A DNA stretch of 64,000 nucleotides from Virgibacillus_P tibetensis (GTDB lineage: Bacteria; Bacillota; Bacilli; Bacillales; Amphibacillaceae), in contig NZ_JARZFX010000001.1 of assembly GCF_036026595.1 (NCBI RefSeq), forward strand, positions 248,001 to 312,000, in the 5' to 3' direction. Under the pieces are notes generated by a model. That model saw only the letters and a program-made list of their open reading frames with translations, did no database searches and had not been told where the DNA came from. Shown here piece by piece: positions 54,667-63,824 of this stretch (its first letter is position 1; the number at the start of each line of letters is the position of its first letter). The position numbers and the translations under genes are program-made.

Positions 54667-55245
54667 ATGGAGAAACAAAGTAAAGACCCAGTGACAGAAG
54701 AAGAGGTTAAGACTGGTGATGAATCCGAGGATATAGAAATTATTGATTCAGAAGAGGCGGAACCAAATAAGGAAGAAGAGCTGGGGCAGGATGAACTACA
54801 AAAGAAACTAGCATTATTGGAACAAGAAAAAGATGATTTGTACCAAAAAATGCTCCGCACCCAAGCAGAATTTGATAATTTCAAGAAACGCAAACAGAAA
54901 GAAAGAGAAGCAGATTTAAAGTACAAATCTCAGGATTTAGCAAACGAGGTTTTACCTGCTCTGGATAATTTCGAGAGGGCATTGCAAGTTGAGGTAACTG
55001 AAGCAAATGCCAGCTTTGTTGAAGGGATTACGATGGTTTATCGTCAACTTAATGATGCATTGAAATCTCAAGGGATAGATGTTATTGAAACAGTAGGAAA
55101 AGAATTTGATCCGAATCTACACCACGCTGTAATGCAAGTTGAAGATGAAGAAGCGGTATCAAATACAGTTATAGAAGAATTACAAAAAGGCTATATACTT
55201 AAAGATCGGGTCATTAGACCTGCGATGGTAAAAGTCAATAAATAA
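54667..55245 (+). CDS. grpE: Nucleotide exchange factor GrpE
   Basis: Releases ADP from DnaK. The 192 residues have a very acidic N-terminal 40, then a long coiled coil (about 50-100), and the beta-wing end with LHHAVMQVEDEEA and GYILKDRVIRPAMVKV. TAGGAGGTGG precedes the ATG. A 127-bp gap separates it from hrcA, with no clear signal. Confidence 0.96.
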   Translation: MEKQSKDPVTEEEVKTGDESEDIEIIDSEEAEPNKEEELGQDELQKKLALLEQEKDDLYQKMLRTQAEFDNFKKRKQKEREADLKYKSQDLANEVLPALDNFERALQVEVTEANASFVEGITMVYRQLNDALKSQGIDVIETVGKEFDPNLHHAVMQVEDEEAVSNTVIEELQKGYILKDRVIRPAMVKVNK

Positions 55246-55274
55246 TGTGAATGCTGTCAAGGAGGAAATAGATG

Positions 55275-57107
55275 ATGAGTAAAATTATAGGAATTGATTT
55301 AGGAACAACGAATTCATGTGTATCTGTTATGGAAGGTGGGGAAGCGGTAGTTATTCCTAACCCTGAAGGAAATCGTACAACACCATCTGTCGTAGCTTTT
55401 AAAAATGGAGAAAGACAAGTAGGGGAAGTAGCAAAACGCCAAGCTATCACAAATCCAAATACTATTCAGTCTGTAAAACGTCATATGGGAACTGATTATA
55501 AGGTTACTATTGAAGACAAAGAATATTCTCCACAAGAGGTATCTGCGATAATTTTACAGCATATAAAATCATATGCTGAAGACTATATTGGTGAAACAGT
55601 AGAGAAAGCTGTAATTACAGTACCTGCTTACTTCAATGATGCAGAGCGTCAAGCGACAAAAGATGCCGGTAAGATTGCTGGCCTGGAAGTAGAGCGTATT
55701 ATTAACGAGCCTACTGCAGCAGCACTGGCATATGGAATTGATAAAGAAGATCAAGATCAAACTATCTTAGTATACGATTTAGGTGGAGGAACTTTCGATG
55801 TATCCATCCTGGATATCGGTGATGGTACGTTTGAAGTTATTTCTACTGCTGGTGACAACCGATTGGGTGGAGATGATTTTGACGAAGTTATCATAGACCA
55901 TATGGTTAAAGAATTTAAAAAAGAAAACGGAATCGATTTGTCAAAAGATAAAATGGCGACACAGCGATTGAAAGATGCAGCTGAAAAAGCAAAGAAAGAT
56001 CTCTCTGGTGTATCTCAGACTCAACTTTCGTTACCATTTATCACTGCAGGAGAAGCAGGACCATTACATTTAGAAATGAATTTAACACGCGCAAAGTTTG
56101 AAGAATTATCTTCTGATCTAGTGGAACGTACGATGATTCCTACACGTAAAGCTTTATCAGATGCAGGATTGTCTACGAAGGAAATCCATAAAGTTATCCT
56201 GGTTGGTGGTTCAACTCGTATTCCTGCAGTTCAGGATGCAATTAAAAAAGAAACTGGTCAATCCCCATCCAGAGGTGTAAACCCGGATGAAGTTGTTGCA
56301 TTAGGTGCAGCAATTCAAGGTGGAGTGCTTCAAGGGGATGTTAAGGACGTTGTTTTACTGGATGTAACACCACTTTCATTGGGAATTGAAACAATGGGTT
56401 CTGTATTCACTAAATTAATTGAACGTAATACTACAATTCCAACAAGTCATTCACAAGTTTTCTCCACAGCAGCTGATAATCAAACTGCTGTAGATATTCA
56501 TGTACTTCAAGGAGAGCGTGAAATGGCTTCGGATAATAAAACGCTGGGCCGTTTCCAACTAACTGATATTCCTCCTGCACCTCGTGGAGTACCGCAAGTT
56601 GAAGTGTCATTTGATATTGATGCTAACGGCATCGTAAATGTTCGTGCAAAAGATATGGGCACAAACAAAGAGCAATCTATTACAATTAAATCATCTTCCG
56701 GTCTTTCAGATGAAGAAGTAGAAAAAATGGTTAAAGAAGCTGAAGAAAATGCGGAAGAAGATAAAAAGCGTCGTGAAGAGGTAGATTTACGAAACGAATC
56801 AGACCAGTTAATTTTCACAACGGATAAAACGATCAAAGATTTAGCTGAAAAAGTCTCAGAGGAAGAAAAGCAAAAAGCAGAAACAGCAAAAGAAGAGTTA
56901 AAAACTGCCCTGGAATCTGATGATCTAGACCAGATTAAAGAAAAGAAAGAAGCTCTGGAAGAACAAGTTCAGCAACTATCGGTAAAAATGTATGAGCAAA
57001 TGCAACAAGATGCTGAAGCAGCACAAGGTCAGGAAGGCCAAGAAGGCGAAGAAGACGTTGTGGATGCAGATTATCAAGAAGTAGACGATGAAGAAGATAA
57101 AAAATAA
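55275..57107 (+). CDS. dnaK: Molecular chaperone DnaK (Hsp70)
   Basis: ATP-driven chaperone of the cytosol. From ATG 55275 it has 610 residues, starting SKIIGIDLGTTNS. The ATPase domain shows VYDLGGGTFDVSIL and VGGSTRIPAVQ. The peptide-binding domain and helical lid follow, with an acidic C-terminus. The ATG at 55272 is three bases closer to AAGGAGG and would only add a Met. A terminator-like stem separates it from dnaJ. Confidence 0.98.
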   Translation: MSKIIGIDLGTTNSCVSVMEGGEAVVIPNPEGNRTTPSVVAFKNGERQVGEVAKRQAITNPNTIQSVKRHMGTDYKVTIEDKEYSPQEVSAIILQHIKSYAEDYIGETVEKAVITVPAYFNDAERQATKDAGKIAGLEVERIINEPTAAALAYGIDKEDQDQTILVYDLGGGTFDVSILDIGDGTFEVISTAGDNRLGGDDFDEVIIDHMVKEFKKENGIDLSKDKMATQRLKDAAEKAKKDLSGVSQTQLSLPFITAGEAGPLHLEMNLTRAKFEELSSDLVERTMIPTRKALSDAGLSTKEIHKVILVGGSTRIPAVQDAIKKETGQSPSRGVNPDEVVALGAAIQGGVLQGDVKDVVLLDVTPLSLGIETMGSVFTKLIERNTTIPTSHSQVFSTAADNQTAVDIHVLQGEREMASDNKTLGRFQLTDIPPAPRGVPQVEVSFDIDANGIVNVRAKDMGTNKEQSITIKSSSGLSDEEVEKMVKEAEENAEEDKKRREEVDLRNESDQLIFTTDKTIKDLAEKVSEEEKQKAETAKEELKTALESDDLDQIKEKKEALEEQVQQLSVKMYEQMQQDAEAAQGQEGQEGEEDVVDADYQEVDDEEDKK

Positions 57108-57123
57108 TAAATGAACAAATGAT

Positions 57124-57161
57124 AGGTCAAAGTCAGGGTCCTCTTGACTTTGACCTTTTTA
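57124..57161 (+). terminator. Stem-loop between dnaK and dnaJ
   Basis: AGGTCAAAGTCA at 57124-57135 pairs perfectly with TGACTTTGACCT at 57145-57156, followed by TTTTT. It would reduce transcription into dnaJ and the modification genes behind it. Confidence 0.8.
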
Positions 57162-57242
57162 CTGAATGATCATTTGCCACTGAGGAGCAATTGATGGTAA
57201 GATTAAATTTATGCAATCGTGTAGCGGGAGAGTGATCAACAA

Positions 57243-58370
57243 GTGAGTAAGAGAGATTATTATGACGTACTTGGAGTCAGTAAAGGTGCTCCAAAAGAAG
57301 AAATGAAAAAAGCATATCGAAAACTAGCTAGAAAATACCATCCAGACGTAAATAAAGAGGATGGTGCTGCCGATAAATTTAAAGAGGCAAAAGAGGCATA
57401 TGAAGTATTGAGTGATGACCAGAAACGTGCTCAATACGATCAATTTGGTCATGCCGGTCCACAAGGCCAAGGCTTTGGTGGTTTTGGTGGTGGTGCCGAA
57501 GACTTTGGTGGCTTCGGTGATATATTTGATATGTTCTTTGGCGGTGGTGGACGCAGAAGAGATCCTAATGCGCCACAGCAAGGTGCAGATCTGCAGTATA
57601 CAATGGTTCTGGACTTTGAAGAAGCAATATTTGGTAAGGATACAGATATAAATATTCCAAAAGAAGAAAACTGTGATACTTGCCAGGGTAGTGGTGCGAA
57701 ACCAGGCACTAAACCTAAAACTTGTTCACACTGTAATGGTTCAGGTCAATTAAACACAGAGCAAAACACACCATTTGGCCGTGTAGTTAACAAAAGGGTC
57801 TGTCATCATTGTAATGGCTCAGGTAAAATAATACCTGAAAAATGTAATACATGTGGCGGTGCCGGAAGAGTGAAGAAACATAATAAAATCCATATATCTA
57901 TTCCAGCAGGTATAGATGAAGGACAACAAATACGTGTTTCCGGCAAGGGTGAAGCTGGAGTAAATGGTGGACCTCCAGGTGACTTGTATGTTGTTGTTCA
58001 AATTAAACCCCATGACTTTTTTGAACGTGAGGGAGACCATATTTTCTGTGAATTACCTTTAACATTTACACAGGCAGCATTAGGTGACGAAGTAGAGGTT
58101 CCTACAGTACATGGGAAAGTAATGTTAAAAATACCGGCTGGTACACAGGCAGGTAAAACCTTCCGCTTGAAAGGGAAGGGTGCGCCGAATGTTCGGGGAT
58201 ATGGTCAGGGAGATCAGCATATTAAGGTGAAACTGATAACACCTACTAACTTAACTGAACGCCAAAAAGAATTATTGCGTGAATTTAATGAAATAGGTGG
58301 TAATGAAGCTACTGATGAACAAGATGGATCACTATTTAAACGATTTAAAAAAGCATTTAAAAGTGAATAA
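57243..58370 (+). CDS. dnaJ: Co-chaperone DnaJ (Hsp40)
   Basis: Delivers substrates to DnaK and stimulates its ATPase. The 375 residues start at GTG. The J-domain has HPD at 33-35, a Gly/Phe-rich segment covers about 72-100, and four CxxCxGxG-type zinc repeats follow (CDTCQGSG, CSHCNGSG, CHHCNGSG, CNTCGGAG), then the substrate domains. GCGGGAGA lies before the start. A small hairpin, ACGGTGTT/AACACCGT at 58370-58388, follows the stop. Confidence 0.97.
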   Translation: MSKRDYYDVLGVSKGAPKEEMKKAYRKLARKYHPDVNKEDGAADKFKEAKEAYEVLSDDQKRAQYDQFGHAGPQGQGFGGFGGGAEDFGGFGDIFDMFFGGGGRRRDPNAPQQGADLQYTMVLDFEEAIFGKDTDINIPKEENCDTCQGSGAKPGTKPKTCSHCNGSGQLNTEQNTPFGRVVNKRVCHHCNGSGKIIPEKCNTCGGAGRVKKHNKIHISIPAGIDEGQQIRVSGKGEAGVNGGPPGDLYVVVQIKPHDFFEREGDHIFCELPLTFTQAALGDEVEVPTVHGKVMLKIPAGTQAGKTFRLKGKGAPNVRGYGQGDQHIKVKLITPTNLTERQKELLREFNEIGGNEATDEQDGSLFKRFKKAFKSE

Positions 58371-58470
58371 CGGTGTTAGTAACACCGTACATAAAGAAAC
58401 GAGAAAAAGAGTCCGTATATCGCTGATTATAAAGGGTGGAAATCCTTACTTAAGAAATGGGTGAATCGGA

Positions 58471-59412
58471 ATGAAATGGTCAGAGGTTTGTATTCATACA
58501 ACGAATGAGGCAATAGAACCAATATCAAATATATTACATGAGTCTGGAGCAAGTGGCCTGGTTATTGAAGATCCATTAGATCTAGTGAAGCAGCATGATA
58601 ATAAATTTGGTGAAATTTATGAGTTGGATTCCAGTGAATATCCGGAAGAAGGTGTGTATATTAAAGCATACCTGCCAATGAATAGCTTTTTAAGCGAAAC
58701 AGTTGAGCAAATCAAGCTTACCATTAATAGTTTAAAGCTATATGACATAGACATTGGTAATAACCATGTCTCCTTGAGTGAAATAGACGAAGAGGAATGG
58801 GCTACTGCCTGGAAGAAATATTACAAGCCTGTTAAAATATCAAAAAGAATAACAATAACGCCAACATGGGAGGATTATTCCCCAGTCTCCAGTGATGAGA
58901 TAATTATTGAGCTTGACCCTGGTATGGCATTTGGTACAGGGACACACCCTACGACTGTGTTAAGTGTACAGGCCCTCGAACAGTACTTAAATAAAGATGA
59001 TCTTGTGATTGATGTAGGATCAGGCTCAGGTGTCCTTAGTATTGCTTCTGTCCTGCTTGGCGCTCAAGAAGTTCATGCATATGACTTGGATGACGTTGCC
59101 GTAGAGAGCACCAGAGTGAATGCCAATTTAAATAAGCTTGGCAATCAAATTATAGCAAAGCAGAATAACTTACTGGATCAAGTTAATTTGAAAGCAAATA
59201 TAATTGTATCGAATATACTTGCGGAGATTATTGTTCAGTTTGTGGGAGATGCGTGGGACAATTTAGAGCAAAATGGTTTATTCATTACGTCAGGGATAAT
59301 TTTAAATAAGAAACAGTTAGTAAAAGATAAACTAGAACAGCAAGGGTTTAAAATTATACAGGTTAACGAGATGGAAGAATGGATTTCCATTGTAGCTAAA
59401 AAAGTTTTATAA
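58471..59412 (+). CDS. prmA: Ribosomal protein L11 methyltransferase
   Basis: SAM-dependent enzyme that trimethylates uL11. The 313 residues have the N-terminal substrate domain and the catalytic domain with LDPGMAFGTGTHPTT, IDVGSGSGVLSIASVLLGA and SNILAEIIVQF. It follows dnaJ in the heat-shock operon as in B. subtilis (yqeT). Confidence 0.96.
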   Translation: MKWSEVCIHTTNEAIEPISNILHESGASGLVIEDPLDLVKQHDNKFGEIYELDSSEYPEEGVYIKAYLPMNSFLSETVEQIKLTINSLKLYDIDIGNNHVSLSEIDEEEWATAWKKYYKPVKISKRITITPTWEDYSPVSSDEIIIELDPGMAFGTGTHPTTVLSVQALEQYLNKDDLVIDVGSGSGVLSIASVLLGAQEVHAYDLDDVAVESTRVNANLNKLGNQIIAKQNNLLDQVNLKANIIVSNILAEIIVQFVGDAWDNLEQNGLFITSGIILNKKQLVKDKLEQQGFKIIQVNEMEEWISIVAKKVL

Positions 59413-59474
59413 TGAACCACGGCTGGAGGACTTTTTTAGCAAGGCTTAAACTTTCAATGAAGTAGGTGCTTGGC

Positions 59475-60233
59475 TTGCAACGATACTTTGTCCACGCAGA
59501 AGATTGGAATAATAACGAGGTTATAGTAAGAGGCGATGACGCACATCACATTAACAAGGTAATGCGTTCTAAGAATGGCGATGCAATTATTTGTAATAAT
59601 CCTAAAGGGCAGGCTGCGATTTGTGAAATAGTATCAATTGAAAGCGATCATATTAAGACTGTGGTTAAAGAATGGTTAGAAGAAGCTGTTGAATTGCCAA
59701 TTGATGTAACGATCGCACAAGGATTACCCAAGGGAGATAAATTCGACTTCGTTTTGCAAAAAGGAACGGAGCTTGGTGCCAATGCCTTTATTCCGTTTCA
59801 GGCTGAGCGTTCAATCGTTGTATGGGATAGTAAGAAGATGAATAAAAAAATGGAACGCTTTACTAAAATTGTTAAAGAAGCAAGTGAGCAAAGCCATCGT
59901 AATAGAATTCCATTCATTCATCCTACGATGTCTATCGATGAGTTGTTAAAAGAAAGTGAAAATTATGATGTAAAAATATTTGCATATGAAGAAGAAGCTA
60001 AAGTGTCTAATTATCATTCATTCGGAACGGTAATAGAGAACGTATTGGAGAATCAACGTTTATTTGTGTGTATTGGACCGGAGGGCGGATTTACAGCAAA
60101 GGAAGCAGAACTGCTAAAGGCCGAAGACTTCTCGCCGGTTCGTTTGGGTCCACGAATTTTAAGAACAGAAACTGCAGCTTTATATGTGTTAGCAAGCATT
60201 TCCTATCATTATGAAGAATTGAGGTGTAATTGA
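59475..60233 (+). CDS. rsmE: 16S rRNA m3U1498 methyltransferase RsmE
   Basis: SPOUT-type RNA methyltransferase. Starting at TTG 59475, 6 nt after AGGTG, gives 252 residues with the family N-terminus (QRYFV). An in-frame GTG at 59466 overlaps the ribosome site. The knot motifs are IGPEGGFTAKEAELL and LGPRILRTETAALYVL. Its stop overlaps the mtaB start. Confidence 0.95.
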   Translation: MQRYFVHAEDWNNNEVIVRGDDAHHINKVMRSKNGDAIICNNPKGQAAICEIVSIESDHIKTVVKEWLEEAVELPIDVTIAQGLPKGDKFDFVLQKGTELGANAFIPFQAERSIVVWDSKKMNKKMERFTKIVKEASEQSHRNRIPFIHPTMSIDELLKESENYDVKIFAYEEEAKVSNYHSFGTVIENVLENQRLFVCIGPEGGFTAKEAELLKAEDFSPVRLGPRILRTETAALYVLASISYHYEELRCN

Positions 60234-61588
60234 TGCCTACAGTAGCTTTCCATACTTTGGGGTGTAAGGTAAATCATTACGAAACTGAAGGAATATGGCG
60301 TATGTTCATGGATAATGGCTATGAACGAGTTGACTTTGATCATGATTCAGATGTATATGTCATAAACACATGTACAGTAACAAATACAGGAGATAAAAAG
60401 AGCAGGCAGGTTATTCGTCGGGCTATTCGAAAGAACCCGGAGGCCATTGTCTGTGTAACTGGATGTTATGCACAAACTTCTCCTGGGGAAATCATGGAGA
60501 TTCCTGGTGTTGATGTCGTTGTCGGAACGCAAGATCGTAAAAACATGTTGAAATATATTGATGAGCACCAAAAAACGAGAGAGCCAATCAACGGCGTAAG
60601 TAATATAATGAAGAACCGTGTTTTTGAAGAAATGGACGTACCTGAATTCACCGATCGAACGCGTGCTTCACTGAAGATCCAGGAAGGCTGTAACAATTTC
60701 TGTACGTTCTGTATTATTCCCTGGTCCCGTGGGTTACTGCGGTCAAGAGATCCAGAAAGTGTTGTTTCACAGGCACAGAAATTAGTGGATGCTGGTTATA
60801 AAGAGATAGTTCTAACTGGAATCCATACAGCAGGATATGGGGAGGACATGAAGAATTATAACTTTGCCATGCTCCTTAATGACCTGGAAACAAAGGTAGA
60901 AGGATTGAAGAGGATACGTATATCCTCAATAGAAGCAAGCCAGATTACAGACGAAGTAATTGAAGCACTTGATAAATCTGATAAAATTGTACGTCACCTG
61001 CATATACCACTCCAATCAGGGTCAGACACAGTTCTTGCTAGAATGCGAAGAAAATATTCCAGTGAGTTTTATAAGCAGAAAGTAAATAAGATAAAGAAAG
61101 CATTACCTGGGCTAGCCATTACGTCGGATGTTATTGTTGGTTTTCCAGGAGAGACGAATGAAGAATTTATGGAGACATATAATTTCATAAAGGAAATTGG
61201 ATATACTGAGCTTCATGTATTTCCTTTCTCAAGGCGTACAGGTACACCAGCGGCTAGAATGAACGATCAAGTTGATGAAAAACTAAAGAATGAACGTGTG
61301 CACCAATTAATTAATCTATCAGATCAGTTAGCTAAAGAATATGCTTCGACGTACGAGAACGAAGTATTGGAAGTAATTCCGGAAGAGCGAGTACAAGATG
61401 CAGATCATCCTGAACTATTAGTTGGCTATACTGATAATTATTTAAAAGTACAGTTTGACGGTACACCTGAAATGATTGGTAAAATAGTCCGGGTTAAAAT
61501 TACAAAATCGGGCTATCCATACAATCAAGGAACTTTCGTGCGGATAGTGGAAGATGCATCACATTCAAAAATTAAAGCTACTTCGTAA
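60233..61588 (+). CDS. mtaB: tRNA t6A37 methylthiotransferase MtaB
   Basis: Radical SAM enzyme that converts t6A37 to ms2t6A37 in ANN-reading tRNAs. The 451 residues have an N-terminal cluster domain (TLGCKVNHYETE), the radical SAM triad CNNFCTFC, and a C-terminal TRAM domain. ATG 60233 overlaps the rsmE stop (TGATG) with GAGGTG upstream; a TTG precedes it in frame. It corresponds to YqeV and ends the heat-shock operon. Confidence 0.96.
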   Translation: MPTVAFHTLGCKVNHYETEGIWRMFMDNGYERVDFDHDSDVYVINTCTVTNTGDKKSRQVIRRAIRKNPEAIVCVTGCYAQTSPGEIMEIPGVDVVVGTQDRKNMLKYIDEHQKTREPINGVSNIMKNRVFEEMDVPEFTDRTRASLKIQEGCNNFCTFCIIPWSRGLLRSRDPESVVSQAQKLVDAGYKEIVLTGIHTAGYGEDMKNYNFAMLLNDLETKVEGLKRIRISSIEASQITDEVIEALDKSDKIVRHLHIPLQSGSDTVLARMRRKYSSEFYKQKVNKIKKALPGLAITSDVIVGFPGETNEEFMETYNFIKEIGYTELHVFPFSRRTGTPAARMNDQVDEKLKNERVHQLINLSDQLAKEYASTYENEVLEVIPEERVQDADHPELLVGYTDNYLKVQFDGTPEMIGKIVRVKITKSGYPYNQGTFVRIVEDASHSKIKATS

Positions 61589-61617
61589 CCTGGTCTACTG
61601 ACTAGGTTATTTTTTTA
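61587..61617 (+). terminator. Terminator after mtaB
   Basis: AACCTGGTC at 61587-61595 pairs with GACTAGGTT at 61600-61608 (one G-T pair), with a 4-nt loop and a T-run. It overlaps the last codon of mtaB. Confidence 0.85.
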
Positions 61618-61673
61618 ATGTTCTAAAGTAAGACTTTACTTAAAAACTGTCTGAGAAGGAGTAGTGATAACAG

Positions 61674-62870
61674 ATGAGTAACTATAGCAGAAATCCTATT
61701 TGGACAAAAAGTTTTATAAGTATTTCAATAACACATTTTATTATTTTTACAGTATTTTATACTCTAATGACAACTTTGCCATTGCTTGTAATTAATTCTT
61801 TAGGGGGAAACGAAGCAGAGGCTGGATTACTTGTTACTATTATGCTTATAGCAGCTATATTAATAAGGCCATTTTCCGGTATGATTTTAGAATATGCAGG
61901 GAAGAAAAAAGTGCTTTTGCTTACTGTAGTAGTTTATACAATTACTACGTTTTTTTATTTTATTTTTGACGACTACAATATATTATTAATAATCCGTTTT
62001 ATACATGGGTTATCCTTTGGAGTTGTCACAACTGCAACCGGGGCAATTGCAGCAGACATAATACCAGCGGAACGTCGAGGAGAAGGATTGGGTTAGTTTG
62101 CTATGTCGATGAATGTTGCAATTGTAGCAGGTCCATTCCTTGGATTAACAATGCTTCAATTTACTTCTTTTAAAATGCTCTTTTTAAGTTTAGGAATCCT
62201 GATGACCCTGGGAATGTTCTTCGCAACAATTGTTAAAGCTCCGGAGGAAGAACAACAAGTAACAAAGCATGAGAAAAGAAGAATTTCCATTCATGATATT
62301 TTTGAAATAAAAGCACTACCAATAGCTATAATTGCTAGTCTAGTGGCATTTTCCTACTCAGGAATTATTTCATTTATATCTGTTTATGCCAATACATTGG
62401 ACCTTACTGCGGTTTCTGGATATTTCTTTGTGATATTTGCTATCGTTATGATTGTAACCCGCCCTACCTTAGGAAGGGCGTTCGACAGTCGAGGACCGAC
62501 TTTCGTTATTATTCCAAGCTTGCTAATATTTGCTTTCGGGTTATTAGTCCTCAGCTTTACAGAAACTGCAGGTATTCTACTGCTTTCGGCCGGCTTAATC
62601 GGTTTAGGGTATGGCTCTTTACTGCCCAGTTTCCAAACAATGGCGGTACAATCTACAACATTTAAACGGAGTGGACATGCTACTGCTACTTTTTACACGA
62701 TGTACGATATAGGGGTTGCATTGGGAACATATACTCTGGGAATACTGGTCACAGGCATTGGTTTCCAGGCTATATACATTTTATGTGCCCTGCTTGTGGT
62801 CATTGTAATAGCCCTGTTTGGTTTTTATCAATTTGTTCACGCGTCTAAAGAAAAACAACGTGAACAATAA
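61674..62870 (+). pseudogene. MFS drug/sugar-type transporter interrupted by an in-frame TAG
   Basis: A major-facilitator permease of about 398 codons in one continuous frame, broken by TAG at 62094-62096. The first part (140 aa) gives helices 1-4 and ends ERRGEGLG. After the stop the same frame continues as FAMSMNVAIVAGPFLGLTML and gives helices 5-12. Related permeases have an aromatic residue there (RRGEGLGYF), so TAC or TAT to TAG is the likely change. A purine-rich stretch, GAGGAGAAGGA, lies before the ATG at 62103 and could allow re-initiation. GAAGGAGTAG serves the first start. The substrate is unknown. It could be a sequencing error, a young pseudogene or a split gene. Confidence 0.85.
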
Positions 62871-62951
62871 CTAAAAATTAGATTTATATAAATGTACATG
62901 CTATGATTATAGGGAAGTAGTAGAGGTACGTACAACATAGTCGAGAGAGGA

Positions 62952-63635
62952 ATGATTAGTAGGATGAATAATGAACTAGCAAAGTATATTGACCATACAC
63001 AATTAAAACCAGATACAAGTAAGGAAAAGATCACCCAGATCGTGAATGAAGCTAAGAAGTACCGTTTTGCGTCAGTATGCATAAATCCGTATTGGGTATC
63101 GTACTGCTATGAAAATCTTAAAGATACAGATGTAAAAGTTTGTACTGTAATTGGTTTTCCATTGGGTGCTACCTCTACAGAGACAAAGGTCTTTGAAACG
63201 AAACAAGCAACTAAAGATGGTGCAACAGAGATTGATATGGTGATTAATATAGGGGAGTTAAAGTCAAATAATGACGATGCTGTAAAAGCTGATATTGAAG
63301 CAGTGGTTGCTGCAGCAAAAGGCGATGCACTTACAAAAGTAATTATTGAAACTGCACTTTTAACAGAGGAAGAAAAAGTACGTGCATGCAATTTGGCTAA
63401 AGATGCTGGAGCTGATTTTGTAAAAACATCTACTGGTTTCTCTGGTGGAGGGGCGACAATAGAAGATATTAAATTAATGCGTCAAACGGTCGGTAGTGAA
63501 ATGGGCGTCAAAGCATCTGGTGGCGTTCGTGATATCGAAGGAACGAGAGCAATGATTGCTGCAGGCGCAACCAGAATTGGTGCCAGTGCTGGCATAGATA
63601 TTATTAAAGGAAGTATAGGTACATCCGATTATTAA
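62952..63635 (+). CDS. deoC: Deoxyribose-phosphate aldolase
   Basis: Class I aldolase that splits deoxyribose-5-phosphate to acetaldehyde and glyceraldehyde-3-phosphate in nucleoside catabolism. The 227 residues show CTVIGFPLGA, the Schiff-base lysine Lys158 in FVKTSTGFSGGGAT, and KASGGVRDIEG. Neither ATG (62952 nor 62964) has ideal spacing to GAGAGAGGA; the second gives 223 residues, the B. subtilis length. No partner genes of the deo operon (drm, pdp, deoR) are next to it. Confidence 0.95.
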   Translation: MISRMNNELAKYIDHTQLKPDTSKEKITQIVNEAKKYRFASVCINPYWVSYCYENLKDTDVKVCTVIGFPLGATSTETKVFETKQATKDGATEIDMVINIGELKSNNDDAVKADIEAVVAAAKGDALTKVIIETALLTEEEKVRACNLAKDAGADFVKTSTGFSGGGATIEDIKLMRQTVGSEMGVKASGGVRDIEGTRAMIAAGATRIGASAGIDIIKGSIGTSDY

Positions 63636-63723
63636 TATTGTTTATTAAGCATATAAATAAGGTGTTTTTACATAAAATTATTTACTTTAATACATTTAAT
63701 TTTAATATATAGTGAATAATTTG

Positions 63724-63752
63724 TTGACCTGTAAGTAGTAATATATTATACT
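63724..63752 (+). promoter_or_regulatory. Promoter for rpsU
   Basis: TTGACC at 63724-63729 and TATACT at 63747-63752 with exact 17-bp spacing, 72 bp before the rpsU start. Confidence 0.7.
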
Positions 63753-63824
63753 TTAAAAAGGCATGTGATAGCATGCATTTGCCTGTACAAACCTGTTTTG
63801 TGCTTCGGAGGGAGGGAAATTAGC

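Noticed and set aside
1115..63391. Many reading frames of 60-130 codons antisense to or out of frame with long genes
   Set aside because: Each lies fully inside a recognised gene, has no ribosome site and gives compositionally odd peptides without motifs.
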